A DNA stretch of 64,000 nucleotides from Cellulomonas terrae (GTDB taxonomy: Bacteria > Actinomycetota > Actinomycetes > Actinomycetales > Cellulomonadaceae), in contig NZ_BJWH01000004.1 in assembly GCF_007990265.1 (NCBI RefSeq), forward strand, positions 186,001 through 250,000. Direction: 5' to 3'. Positions within the stretch are counted from its first letter, which is position 1. The number at the start of each line of letters is the position of its first letter. The notes below the pieces were generated by a model. That model saw only the letters and a list, made by a program, of their open reading frames with translations, was not told the origin of the DNA and searched no databases. Positions 42,304 to 50,569 of the stretch are shown one piece after another. A program made the position numbers and the translations under genes.

Positions 42304-44306
42304 GCCGCTGGTCGGGCCGGTGGCCCACGGACGGCATCGCGTTCGGAGCGGACTACAACCCGGAGCAGTGGCCGGAGGAGGTCTGGGCCGAGGACGTCGC
42401 GCTCATGCGTGAGGCGGGCGTGACGCTGGTGAGCGTCGGGATCTTCTCCTGGGGTCAGCTGGAGCCGGCACAGGGCGTGTTCGACTTCGGCTGGCTCGAC
42501 CGGGTCCTCGACCTGCTGCACGAGGCCGGGATCGGTGTGGACCTGGCCACGCCCAGCGCCGCGCCACCGGTCTGGCTGCACCTGGCGCACCCCGAGATGC
42601 TGCCGGTCGACGCCGACGGGACCCGGTTCACGCACGGCAGCCGCGAGTCCTGGTGCGTCTCCTCGCCGGTCATCCGGCACCACGCCACGCGCATCGCCCG
42701 GGTGGTCGCCGAGCGGTACGGCCACCACCCCGCGGTGAAGATGTGGCACGTCTCCAACGAGCTGGCCTGCCACAACGGTCGCTGCTACTGCGACGTGTCC
42801 GCCGCCGCGTTCCGTGACTGGCTGGGCAAGGAGTACGCCGACATCGACGCGCTGAACCTGGCCTGGGGGACCGCCTTCTGGGGCCAGCGCTACGCGAGCT
42901 TCGAGCAGATCCTGCCGCCGCGACGCACCACGACCATCCCGAACCCGGGGCAGCGGCTGGACTTCGAGCGGTTCTCCTCCGACGCGTTCGTCGCGCACCT
43001 GGAGGCCGAGGCGGCCGTGCTGCGCGAGGTCACGCCGCACCTGCCGGTGACCACGAACTACATGGTGATGGGCGACTTCCACCAGATCGACTACACCCAG
43101 ACCACGCCGCTGGTCGACATCGTGTCCAACGACCACTACCTGCGGGCGGAGGACCCGCACGGCTGGGCGGAGCTCGCCTTCAGCGCGGACCGGGTCCGCG
43201 GGCTGGCCGGTGGCGACCCGTGGGTCCTCATGGAGCACTCCACCAGCGCGGTCAACTGGCAGCCGCGCAACATCGCCAAGGAACCCGGGCAGATGCTGCG
43301 CAACTCGCTCCAGCACGTCGCCCGCGGCTCGGACGGGGTGCTCTTCTTCCAGTGGCGCCAGTCGCGCGCGGGTGCGGAGAAGTACCACTCCGGGATGGTT
43401 CCGCACGCCGGACGGGACTCCTCGCTGTTCCGGGAGGTCGTCGAGCTCGGCGCGACCCTCGGCCGCCTCGCCGAGGTGCGGGGGAGCCGGGTGGAGCAGG
43501 GGCGCGTGGCGCTCCTCTGGGACACGCAGGCGTGGTGGGCCGCCGAGCTCGAGGCCCACCCCACGGTCGACCTGCGCTACCTCGACGTCGCCCAGCGCAT
43601 GCACCGCGTGCTGCTCGACGCGGGCGTGGCGGTGGACGTCCTGCCGGCCGGGTCGTCGCTCGACGGCTACGACGTCGTCCTGGTGCCCACCCTCTACCTG
43701 GCCCCACCGGACCTTGCGGGCCGGTTGACCGACGTCGTGGCGCGTGGCGGGGAGGTGCTCGTCTCGTACTTCTCCGGCATCGTCGACGAGCACGACCGCG
43801 TGCTGCTCGGCGGGTACCCGGGTGCGTTCCGGGACCTGCTGGGGGTGCGCGTGGAGGAGTTCGCGCCGCTGGCGGCCGGCGGGACCGCGACGCTGAGCGA
43901 CGGGAGCACCGGGGAGGTCTGGACGGAGCGGATGACGTCGACGGGCGCCGAGGTGCTGGCGACCTACCTCGACGGTCCGTCGGCCGGCGGTCCTGCGGTC
44001 ACCCGCCGAGGCGCGCGGTCGGGCGGTGGGGCGTGGTACCTGTCGACCCGCCTCGACGACCCGTCCCTGGCCGACCTGCTCGGACGCGTGCTCGCGGCGG
44101 CCGGCGTCTCGTCGCTGGTCCCGTCGCCCGGTGGCCTGGAGGTCGTCCGTCGGACCGGCGCGGGCGGGAGCTGGCTGTTCGCGCTCAACCACACCGGCAC
44201 CGACGTTCCGCTGCACGTCTCCGGGCACGACCTCGTGGCCGACCGACGTCACGAGGCGGGAGCGGTCGTCCCGGCACGGGGCGTCGTCGTCGTCCGGGAG
44301 GGCTGA
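42300..44306 (+). CDS. GH42 beta-galactosidase, second copy
   Basis: A 668-residue GH42 enzyme, clearly different in sequence from the first copy: FGADYNPEQWPEEVW start, acid/base Glu154 (HVSNELACH), nucleophile Glu312 (LMEHSTSAVNW). After the acid/base comes C-HNGR-C-Y-C, the zinc-binding cysteine cluster known in many GH42 proteins. No signal peptide. Two divergent GH42 enzymes plus a GH2 suggest different linkage or chain-length preferences. GTG overlaps the previous stop. Confidence 0.93.
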   Translation: MSRWSGRWPTDGIAFGADYNPEQWPEEVWAEDVALMREAGVTLVSVGIFSWGQLEPAQGVFDFGWLDRVLDLLHEAGIGVDLATPSAAPPVWLHLAHPEMLPVDADGTRFTHGSRESWCVSSPVIRHHATRIARVVAERYGHHPAVKMWHVSNELACHNGRCYCDVSAAAFRDWLGKEYADIDALNLAWGTAFWGQRYASFEQILPPRRTTTIPNPGQRLDFERFSSDAFVAHLEAEAAVLREVTPHLPVTTNYMVMGDFHQIDYTQTTPLVDIVSNDHYLRAEDPHGWAELAFSADRVRGLAGGDPWVLMEHSTSAVNWQPRNIAKEPGQMLRNSLQHVARGSDGVLFFQWRQSRAGAEKYHSGMVPHAGRDSSLFREVVELGATLGRLAEVRGSRVEQGRVALLWDTQAWWAAELEAHPTVDLRYLDVAQRMHRVLLDAGVAVDVLPAGSSLDGYDVVLVPTLYLAPPDLAGRLTDVVARGGEVLVSYFSGIVDEHDRVLLGGYPGAFRDLLGVRVEEFAPLAAGGTATLSDGSTGEVWTERMTSTGAEVLATYLDGPSAGGPAVTRRGARSGGGAWYLSTRLDDPSLADLLGRVLAAAGVSSLVPSPGGLEVVRRTGAGGSWLFALNHTGTDVPLHVSGHDLVADRRHEAGAVVPARGVVVVREG

Positions 44307-44333
44307 ACCCCCGCCGCCGGCGCGGTCGGAGGC

Positions 44334-44369
44334 GTGACTTGCGACCCCGTTCCCCTAGAGTCTCGTGCG
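44334..44369 (+). promoter_or_regulatory. Likely leaderless promoter of the second LacI gene
   Basis: GTGACT (44334-44339), 16-bp spacer, TAGAGT (44356-44361), then 8 bases to the ATG at 44370. No ribosome site is present. Confidence 0.45.
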
Positions 44370-45392
44370 ATGGGACCGACCGCGCCGCGCAAGCGCCCGA
44401 CGATCCGTGACGTCGCGGCTGCGGCCGGCGTGTCCCGGGGCACGGTCTCACGCGTCATCAACGGTGGGCACTGGGTGTCGCCGGACTCGCTCGCGGCCGT
44501 CCAGGAGGCGATCCGGACCACCGGCTACTCCGCCAACCAGCACGCGCGGAGCCTGGTCACCGGACGGTCGAACTCGGTGGCGTTCCTGCTCACCGAGCCC
44601 CAGCACCTGCTCTTCGAGGACCCGAACTTCTCGATCCTCCTGCGCGGAGCCGCCCGGGCGCTGGCCGCGCGCAGCATGCCGCTCCTGCTCATGGTGGCGG
44701 GCACCCCCGACGAGCAGAAGCAGGTCCTGTCCTACGTCGGCGCCGGGCACGTCGACGGAGTCCTCGCGATCTCGTCGCACAGCGGCAACCGGCTGCTCGA
44801 CGCGCTGGTGCGGCAGGGCATCCCGATGATCTCCTGCGGCGTCCCGCTCGGCTTCGAGGGCAGCCTCGGCTACGTCTCCGCCGACGACCTCGGCGGAGGA
44901 CGGCGGATGACGCGACACCTGCTCGACCTGGGCCGCACCCGGATCGCGACGATCACCGGACCCCTGGACACCCCCGGGGGCAGGCTCCGTCTCGCGGGCT
45001 ACCGCGACGAGCTCGGGCCGCTGTACGACGAGTCGCTCGTGGCGCACGCCGACTACTCGCGCGACGGTGGCGCGGCGGCGATGCGCACGCTCCTCGATCG
45101 CCGGCCCGACCTCGACGCCGTCTTCGTGGGTTCGGACCTGATGGCCGCGGGCGCCCTGCAGGTGCTCCGCGAGGCGGACCGGCGCGTCCCGCACGACGTC
45201 GCGGTCGGGGGCTTCGACGACTCCGGGCTCGCCGCGACGCTCGACCCGCCGCTCACCACCATGCGGCAGCCGCTCGAGCGGATCGCCGTCGAGATGGTGC
45301 GCCTGCTGGTCGAGCTCATCGAGGGCGGGGAGCCGGCCGCCGTCACGCTGCCGACGTCGCTCGTGGTGCGCGCCAGCACGGCCCCCTCCTGA
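44370..45392 (+). CDS. LacI-family repressor of the GH53 gene
   Basis: A 340-residue repressor: HTH TIRDVAAAAGVSRGTVSRVI, hinge SANQHARSLVTG, and a sugar-binding domain ending DDSGLAATLDPPLTTMRQPLE. It differs from the repressor at 32556 in the recognition helix (RGTVSR versus PQTVSR), matching the different operators seen. The perfect palindrome at 45503-45516 in front of GH53 is its likely target. ATG 44370 is chosen for the leaderless promoter; the upstream in-frame start at 44334 would lie in the -35 box. Confidence 0.88.
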   Translation: MGPTAPRKRPTIRDVAAAAGVSRGTVSRVINGGHWVSPDSLAAVQEAIRTTGYSANQHARSLVTGRSNSVAFLLTEPQHLLFEDPNFSILLRGAARALAARSMPLLLMVAGTPDEQKQVLSYVGAGHVDGVLAISSHSGNRLLDALVRQGIPMISCGVPLGFEGSLGYVSADDLGGGRRMTRHLLDLGRTRIATITGPLDTPGGRLRLAGYRDELGPLYDESLVAHADYSRDGGAAAMRTLLDRRPDLDAVFVGSDLMAAGALQVLREADRRVPHDVAVGGFDDSGLAATLDPPLTTMRQPLERIAVEMVRLLVELIEGGEPAAVTLPTSLVVRASTAPS

Positions 45393-45461
45393 CAGGGCAA
45401 CCAGGGCACGTCTCGCGTCCGCACTGTGCACGCTCCCAGAACCAGCCGAGTGGCCGCGACC

Positions 45462-45516
45462 TTGACTGGCGCTTTCCCGCGCTCGTAGCGTGTCTCGCGT
45501 GCTGTGCACGTGCACA
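45462..45516 (+). promoter_or_regulatory. GH53 promoter with LacI-type operator
   Basis: TTGACT (45462-45467), 18-bp spacer, TAGCGT (45486-45491), then the perfect 14-bp palindrome TGTGCACGTGCACA (45503-45516) centred about 12 bases after the expected start point. A half site TGTGCACG lies upstream at 45425-45432. Confidence 0.7.
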
Positions 45517-45541
45517 CGCTCCAAGGAGACAAGGACGTCCC

Positions 45542-47473
45542 ATGCAGCAGATCCGCCGCCGCACCTCCCTGCTCACCCTCCTCGCCGCGGGCGCCCTCGT
45601 CCTGAGCGGCGCGGGCCCGGCCCCGGCCGAGGAACCCGACGGGCAGGTCCACTTCGACCCCGTCCGCAGCAACCTCGCCGCGAAGGCCTGGGTCACGGTG
45701 AGCGCCAGCTCGGCACAGGCTCGTGCGGGACTCGCCGTCGACGGCGACCCGGCGACCGCGTGGACCGTGCGCGGCAAGGGCCGCCACTCCCTCGTCCTCG
45801 ACCTCGGCGGCGCGTACGACAACATCCGGAAGGTCGGTCTCGTCCTGCCCGACGCGCACGGCACGTACCGGTACGTGGTCGAGTCCTCCGCAGACGGTCG
45901 CCGGTGGACGACCCTCGTCGACCGCACGAGGAACGACCGCCCGGGTCGCGGCGAGGAGCACCTCGTCGCGCGCCCCGGGATCGCCTTCCTGCGGGTCACG
46001 ATCACCGACGTGTCGCCGGGCGCCGTCGCCGGCATCAGCGAGCTGTCGGTGTGGAACTACCTGCGCGACGACGTCGTGCTCGGCGCGGACATCTCGTACG
46101 CCGACCAGAACGACGCCCAGGGCCTGACCTACGTCGTGGACGAGGGCGCCACGCCGGTCCCCGTCCTCGAGGCGGCGGCCGACGCCGGCATGGAGTACAC
46201 CCGCCTCCGCGTCTTCAACGACCCGCGGGACGAGCGCACGGGCGAGTACCTCGAACCCGCCTACCAGGGCCCGGAGCGCACCCTCGGCGTGGCGCGCGAC
46301 GTCGTCGAGCAGGGCATGGACCTGGGCATCGACCTGCACTACGCCGACTCGTGGGCCGACCCGAGCAAGCAGGCGAAGCCCACCGCGTGGCGTGAGCTGC
46401 CCTTCGACGAGCTGACCCAGGCCGTCTACGACTACACGTACGCGACGGTCGACGCGCTCATCGCCCAGGGCACCACCCCCGAGAAGGTCGCGGTGGGCAA
46501 CGAGCTCATCAACGGGTTCCTGTGGGGGGCCGAGCGTCCGCTGCCGTGGTTCGACGACGCGGCGTGGTGCGGCACGTGCTTCTTCAACCAGGACCCCACG
46601 TTCGTCTCGCAGCCCGGCGGCGCCCTGCTCTGGGACTACTGGGGCTCGGACGACCCGGCCGAGCAGGCCGCCTACGACGCCGCGTGGGACCGGTTCACCA
46701 CCCTCCAGGCGTCGGGCATCGCGGCCGTCCGGGACGTCGCAGCCGCCCACGGCGAGGACATCCCGGTCGAGACCCACGTGATCATCGACGACGGTCGGGT
46801 CGACAAGACCCTCGAGTTCTGGGACCAGCTCCTCACCCGCCTGAAGGCCAAGGGCCAGGACATCGACGTGATCGCGCACTCCTACTACCCCGACTGGCAC
46901 GGGACGCCCGAGCACTACGAGGCGAACCTGCACCAGGTGGCCGCGGCGCACCCCGGCTACGCCATGGAGATCGCCGAGACGTCCCACCAGTCGAACGACT
47001 GGGACGGCGTGCCGGTCCCGAACTCGCCCTACCCCAAGACGGCGCAGGGTGCCGGGGACTTCCTCCAGGAGGTCTTCCGGATCGCCAACGACCTGCCCGA
47101 CAACCGCGGTGTCGGCGTCCTGGTCTGGGAGCCGGCGAACTGGCAGGAGATGATCGACTGGTCGAGCAGCGCGTGGCCGGTGCTCACGTTCCACGAGACG
47201 ATCGAGGTCTACGAGGCCAGCGACGCCGAGTTCGTCGTCGCCGACACCGTCTACCGGACCGTCCGCACGTCAGGCCCGCTCACCCTGCCGGCCACCGTCG
47301 AGATGCTCGACGCCGACGGCACGCTCCACGCCGTGCCCGTGACCTGGGACGCGGTCCCGGCCCGCGCACCGTCCCGCCCCGGGCAGGTCGTCGTCAGCGG
47401 CACCACGGCCGAGCACGGTCCGGTGACCGCGGTCGTCGACGTCGTCCGGAGGGCGGTGCACGGCAGCTCCTGA
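45542..47473 (+). CDS. Secreted GH53 endo-beta-1,4-galactanase
   Basis: A 643-residue extracellular enzyme: signal peptide (about 1-29), N-terminal F5/8-type-C/CBM32-like domain (about 38-180), GH53 TIM barrel (about 185-560; LGADISYADQND start) and a C-terminal Ig-like Big_4 domain (about 570-640). Acid/base Glu321 is in VAVGNELINGFLWG and nucleophile Glu479 in EIAETSHQSN. It cuts beta-1,4-galactan side chains of pectin (arabinogalactan type I). It is the only secreted hydrolase of the locus, so it supplies the importer and cytoplasmic galactosidases. AAGGAG ribosome site. Confidence 0.92.
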   Translation: MQQIRRRTSLLTLLAAGALVLSGAGPAPAEEPDGQVHFDPVRSNLAAKAWVTVSASSAQARAGLAVDGDPATAWTVRGKGRHSLVLDLGGAYDNIRKVGLVLPDAHGTYRYVVESSADGRRWTTLVDRTRNDRPGRGEEHLVARPGIAFLRVTITDVSPGAVAGISELSVWNYLRDDVVLGADISYADQNDAQGLTYVVDEGATPVPVLEAAADAGMEYTRLRVFNDPRDERTGEYLEPAYQGPERTLGVARDVVEQGMDLGIDLHYADSWADPSKQAKPTAWRELPFDELTQAVYDYTYATVDALIAQGTTPEKVAVGNELINGFLWGAERPLPWFDDAAWCGTCFFNQDPTFVSQPGGALLWDYWGSDDPAEQAAYDAAWDRFTTLQASGIAAVRDVAAAHGEDIPVETHVIIDDGRVDKTLEFWDQLLTRLKAKGQDIDVIAHSYYPDWHGTPEHYEANLHQVAAAHPGYAMEIAETSHQSNDWDGVPVPNSPYPKTAQGAGDFLQEVFRIANDLPDNRGVGVLVWEPANWQEMIDWSSSAWPVLTFHETIEVYEASDAEFVVADTVYRTVRTSGPLTLPATVEMLDADGTLHAVPVTWDAVPARAPSRPGQVVVSGTTAEHGPVTAVVDVVRRAVHGSS

Positions 47474-47486
47474 GCGCCCGGCGCCC

Positions 47487-47524
47487 GGCACCGGCGGTGG
47501 CTCCTCGCGGGCCCCGCCGGTGCC
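47487..47524 (+). terminator. Terminator-like hairpin after GH53
   Basis: GGCACCGGCGG pairs with CCGCCGGTGCC (11 bp) across a 16-base loop, 13 bp past the GH53 stop. No T run. Confidence 0.55.
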
Positions 47525-47541
47525 TGCTCCGTGACACCCGC

Positions 47542-47553
47542 TAGGGTCGGCCG
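47542..47553 (+). promoter_or_regulatory. Likely leaderless promoter at 47554
   Basis: TAGGGT (47542-47547) lies six bases before the ATG of the next gene, with no ribosome site. No clear -35 at the right distance. Confidence 0.35.
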
Positions 47554-48165
47554 ATGGCCCTCCTGCACCGCGCGACCATCAGTCCCACCAAGCTGGAGCT
47601 CCTCACCGACTGGGTGCCCACCCAGCCGTGGGGAGAGCCGGGCCTCGAGCTGGTCGGTGCCTATCGCTTCGACGACCCGGACGGCGAGGTCGGCATCGAG
47701 ACGCACCTCGTGGCGACCGCCGGCGGACGCACGCTCCAGGTCCCGCTGACCTATCGCGGCGCCCCGCTCGCCGGTGCCGACGAGCAGCTGATCTGCACGA
47801 TGGAGCACTCGGTGCTCGGGCGGCGCTGGATCTACGACGCGACCGGCGACCCTGTCTACGCCCAGGTGCTCGCGTCCGTGCTCCTGGCGGGAGCCGGCCA
47901 GGCCGAGGAGCTCGTCGAGGGCGCCGACGCCCCGCGCGAGCCGAGCGTCCGCGTCACCGGGTCCGGCACCGCGTCGGGAGACGTCCCTCCCGTCGGCGAC
48001 GTGCGCACGTCCTCGGACACGTCGTCCACGGTGCTGGAGATCGGCGACCTGCGCATCGTCGTCCGGCGCCGGCTCGACGAGCCGGCTCCCGCCGACGTCG
48101 AGTCCAGGCTGACGGGCACGTGGTCCGGCGTCGACGCGCCGGTCCTGCTGGCGTACGTCGACTGA
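47554..48165 (+). CDS. Maltokinase N-terminal cap-like (CG0192-type) protein
   Basis: A 203-residue cytoplasmic protein. MALLHRATISPTKLELLTDWVPTQPW and LICTMEHSVLGRRWIYDA resemble the N-terminal cap domain of actinobacterial maltokinase (Mak/Pep2), found there before the kinase and also as stand-alone proteins related to Corynebacterium CG0192. No kinase domain follows. Role unknown; possibly a sugar-phosphate or glycan-linked accessory protein. Not obviously part of the galactan operon, because a hairpin and its own promoter separate it. Confidence 0.65.
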   Translation: MALLHRATISPTKLELLTDWVPTQPWGEPGLELVGAYRFDDPDGEVGIETHLVATAGGRTLQVPLTYRGAPLAGADEQLICTMEHSVLGRRWIYDATGDPVYAQVLASVLLAGAGQAEELVEGADAPREPSVRVTGSGTASGDVPPVGDVRTSSDTSSTVLEIGDLRIVVRRRLDEPAPADVESRLTGTWSGVDAPVLLAYVD

Positions 48166-48255
48166 GCAGGCGTCCGTCGCGGGACCGGGAGACTCTCGGC
48201 CGCGAGACCCGGAGGCCTGCCGGCTCGAACGTGCGCCGCGGGCGAGGAGCCGAGG

Positions 48256-48732
48256 TCAGCCGTCCAGCCGGGCCGCGACGTCGGCGGGAAAGCCGCCGGT
48301 GGCGACCGGCCCCCACCTCGTCGGCGTGATGCGGATCAGCGCCTTGCCCTGGACGCGCATGGCCGCCCGGTACTCCTGCCAGTCCGGGTGCTCACCCGCG
48401 ATGCACCGGTAGTAGTCCACCAGGGCGTCCTCGGCCTCCGGCATGTGCAGCACCTCGGCACGCCCGTCCACCTGCACCCAGGCGTCCCCGAAGTCGTCGG
48501 ACAGGACACAGACGCTCACGTCGGGATTGCGTTCGGCGTTGACGGTCTTCGCGCGGTCCGGGTACGTGGAGATGATCAGCCGGCCCTCGCCGTCCACGCC
48601 GCCGCTGACCGGGGACACCTGCGGCCGTCCGTCCTGGCGGGTGGTGACGAGGACGACGTGGTGCCGGTCCCGGACGAAGTCGAGGAGCTCGGCGAGGTCG
48701 ACGCGGCGGGTGGTGGCGACGGGGCGGGGCAT
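48256..48732 (-). CDS. PPOX-class (F420-type) oxidoreductase
   Basis: A 158-residue split-barrel flavin/deazaflavin protein. The motifs VVLVTTRQDGRPQVSPVSGG (first strand pair), RAKTVNAERNPDVSVCVLSD and WVQVDGRAEVLHMPEAE are those of the TIGR03618-type F420-dependent PPOX family of actinobacteria. These reduce small-molecule substrates with F420H2 or bind FMN; the substrate is unknown. ATG 48732; the much longer open frame upstream is a shadow of the IclR gene. Confidence 0.8.
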   Translation of the reverse strand: MPRPVATTRRVDLAELLDFVRDRHHVVLVTTRQDGRPQVSPVSGGVDGEGRLIISTYPDRAKTVNAERNPDVSVCVLSDDFGDAWVQVDGRAEVLHMPEAEDALVDYYRCIAGEHPDWQEYRAAMRVQGKALIRITPTRWGPVATGGFPADVAARLDG

Positions 48733-48791
48733 GGCACCACGGTAGGAGGCACCACACCGTGCCGCCCGACGGAGCGGCGACCCGGGTGTGG

Positions 48792-49580
48792 TCAGCGCAC
48801 CAGGCTGTGCTCGTACTCGGGGGACAGGCGCGCCTTGACGCTCAGGAGAGTCTCGATGATGAAGTCCTCCCGACCGGCCAGGCGGCTGATCGGCACGGCG
48901 ACGCTGACGCCGTCTACCGCGGGCCGCGCGAACGGCAGCGCGACCCCGAAGCAGCGGACCCCGATGCAGGACTCCTCGCTCTCGGTCGCGTAGCCGCGCC
49001 GGGCGGCGTCGTCGATGATCTGCAGCAGGGCGTCCCGGTCGGTCACCGTCTGCGCGGTGATCGGGGCGATCGTGTCGGGGACCAGGGCGGCCCGGGCCTC
49101 GGGGGGACGTTCGGCCAGGATCGCCCGGCCGAGGGCGGTGGAGAAGGCCGGGAGCCGCCGGCCGACGGGGGAGTGCATGCGCAGGGGGTGCACGGACTCG
49201 CGCTTGGCCGTGTAGATGACCTGGTTGCCCGCGAGCCGGCCCAGGTTGACGGTCTCCTCCGTGGCGCCGGAGATCTCGTCCATGATCGCGGCGGCGCGCG
49301 AGAGCACCGGGTCTCCGGCGAGGTACGCCGAGCTGACCACGAGGGAGTGGATGCCCAGCTGGTAGACGCTCCCGGTCTGGTCGGTCTCCAGCCAGCCCCG
49401 GTCGGTCATCGTCTTGAGGAGCGCGTGCAGGCTGCTCTTCGGGATCTTCAGGCGCGTCGACAGCTGCAGCTGGGTCCCGGGGCCGCCCGCGGCGATCTCG
49501 TCGAGCAGGTCCAGGGCTCGCGCGGCGGACTTCACGGGGCCGGCGGCGCCGAGCGTGGCGGTCGGGTTCGGGGACTGCAT
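48792..49580 (-). CDS. IclR-family transcriptional regulator
   Basis: A 262-residue regulator: winged HTH about 12-75 (KSAARALDLLDEIA, LKIPKSSLHALLKTM) and C-terminal IclR ligand domain about 85-255 (STALGRAILAERPPE, CIGVRCFGVALPF). Divergent from kduI with a 170-bp gap holding a 16-bp inverted repeat and the kduI promoter. KdgR, the regulator of pectin/KDG genes in enterobacteria, is also IclR-type, so a sugar-acid ligand is likely. ATG 49580 is chosen for its AGGAGG; the upstream open frame crosses the promoter. Confidence 0.88.
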   Translation of the reverse strand: MQSPNPTATLGAAGPVKSAARALDLLDEIAAGGPGTQLQLSTRLKIPKSSLHALLKTMTDRGWLETDQTGSVYQLGIHSLVVSSAYLAGDPVLSRAAAIMDEISGATEETVNLGRLAGNQVIYTAKRESVHPLRMHSPVGRRLPAFSTALGRAILAERPPEARAALVPDTIAPITAQTVTDRDALLQIIDDAARRGYATESEESCIGVRCFGVALPFARPAVDGVSVAVPISRLAGREDFIIETLLSVKARLSPEYEHSLVR

Positions 49581-49647
49581 CGCAGACGCCTCCTGATCTT
49601 CCGGGCGTCTCGCACGCACGGACCTTGTCCCCCGACTGTACCTGCTC

Positions 49648-49663
49648 GTCCACATATATGGAC
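49648..49663. promoter_or_regulatory. IclR operator-like inverted repeat
   Basis: GTCCACATATATGGAC, GTCCA/TGGAC arms around ATAT, in the iclR-kduI gap. Its inner 15 bases match the downstream motif TTCACATAGACGAAC at 11 positions. Confidence 0.6.
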
Positions 49664-49676
49664 GGACTTCTCTCCC

Positions 49677-49705
49677 TTGACCGTGGTCTGGGTCACGTGT
49701 ACGTT
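49677..49705 (+). promoter_or_regulatory. kduI operon promoter
   Basis: TTGACC (49677-49682), 17-bp spacer, TACGTT (49700-49705). The same TACGTT -10 is used at the oxidase gene at 57761. The shared motif pair starts 6 bases downstream, so binding there would block transcription. Confidence 0.65.
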
Positions 49706-49710
49706 CTCGA

Positions 49711-49739
49711 TTCACATAGACGAACACAGTTCATAAATC
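49711..49739 (+). promoter_or_regulatory. Shared motif pair at kduI
   Basis: TTCACATAGACGAAC (49711-49725; TTC-N8-GAA) followed after one base by CAGTTCATAAATC (49727-49739). Related copies, in the same order, lie at 57685-57699 and 57712-57724 before the ThuA/oxidase gene. Confidence 0.5.
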
Positions 49740-49750
49740 GAGGAGCCCAT

Positions 49751-50569
49751 GTGATCCAGGTCCGGTATTCGACGTCGCCGTCGAGCGTGGAGACAGCCCA
49801 CGCTGCGGACCTGCGGAAGAACTTCCTCGTCGAGGACCTGTTCGAGACCGGCGAGGTGCACGCCGTCTACACGCACGACGACCGGATGGTCATCGGGGGA
49901 GCGGTCCCCGGCCACGAACGTCTCGGGCTGCCCGCGTGGACCGAGGTGCTGGGTGTCGAGTCGCACCTGGCGCGTCGCGAGCTCGGCGTCGTCAACGTCG
50001 GCCAGACCGGGCACGTCCTCGTGGACGGCGAGAAGTTCGAGCTGGGCCACCTCGACGGGCTGTACGTCGGCCGCGGCAGCGAGGTCGCCTTCACGGGCGC
50101 CGACGCCGCCTTCTACTTCGTGTCCGCCCCCGCGGGTGCCACGTACCCGACCACCGCGCTGGTGCACGACGAGGTCGGCGGGGTGGACATCGGCAGCGCC
50201 GCGGGCGCCAGCGAGCGGACCCTGTTCCGCTACGCCTGGGGGTCCGACCTGAGGACGGCGACCCTGCAGTTCGGCGTCACGGTGCTCGCCGACGGCTCGG
50301 TGTGGAACACGCTGCCGCCGCACCTGCACGACCGCCGCACCGAGGTCTACCTCTACGTCGACCTGGACGAGGACAGCCGCGTCTTCCACTTCCTGGGCAG
50401 GCCCGGCGCCACCCGGCACCTCGTCATGCGCGACCGGCAGGCCGTCATCTCGCCGCCGTGGTCCATCCACGCCGGCGCCGGCACGAGCTCCTACGCCTTC
50501 GTCTGGGCGATGTCCGGCGAGAACACGCAGTACACGGACCTCGCCCCCGTCGCGCTGGAGGAGCTGTGA
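49751..50569 (+). CDS. kduI: 5-keto-4-deoxyuronate isomerase
   Basis: A 272-residue cupin-fold isomerase (4-deoxy-L-threo-5-hexosulose uronate ketol-isomerase). Zinc ligands His191, His193, Glu198 (PPHLHDRRTEVYLY) and His240 (SPPWSIHAG) correspond one by one to H196, H198, E203, H245 of E. coli KduI. It acts after unsaturated uronide cleavage and, in E. coli, also on galacturonate and glucuronate. GTG 49751 with AGGAG five bases upstream; coupled to kduD by GTGA. Confidence 0.94.
   Translation: MIQVRYSTSPSSVETAHAADLRKNFLVEDLFETGEVHAVYTHDDRMVIGGAVPGHERLGLPAWTEVLGVESHLARRELGVVNVGQTGHVLVDGEKFELGHLDGLYVGRGSEVAFTGADAAFYFVSAPAGATYPTTALVHDEVGGVDIGSAAGASERTLFRYAWGSDLRTATLQFGVTVLADGSVWNTLPPHLHDRRTEVYLYVDLDEDSRVFHFLGRPGATRHLVMRDRQAVISPPWSIHAGAGTSSYAFVWAMSGENTQYTDLAPVALEEL

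Noticed and set aside
48733..49653. N-terminal extension of the PPOX gene over the IclR gene
   Set aside because: Same strand but a different frame; IclR has the HTH and ligand domain, and the PPOX fold starts normally at ATG 48732.
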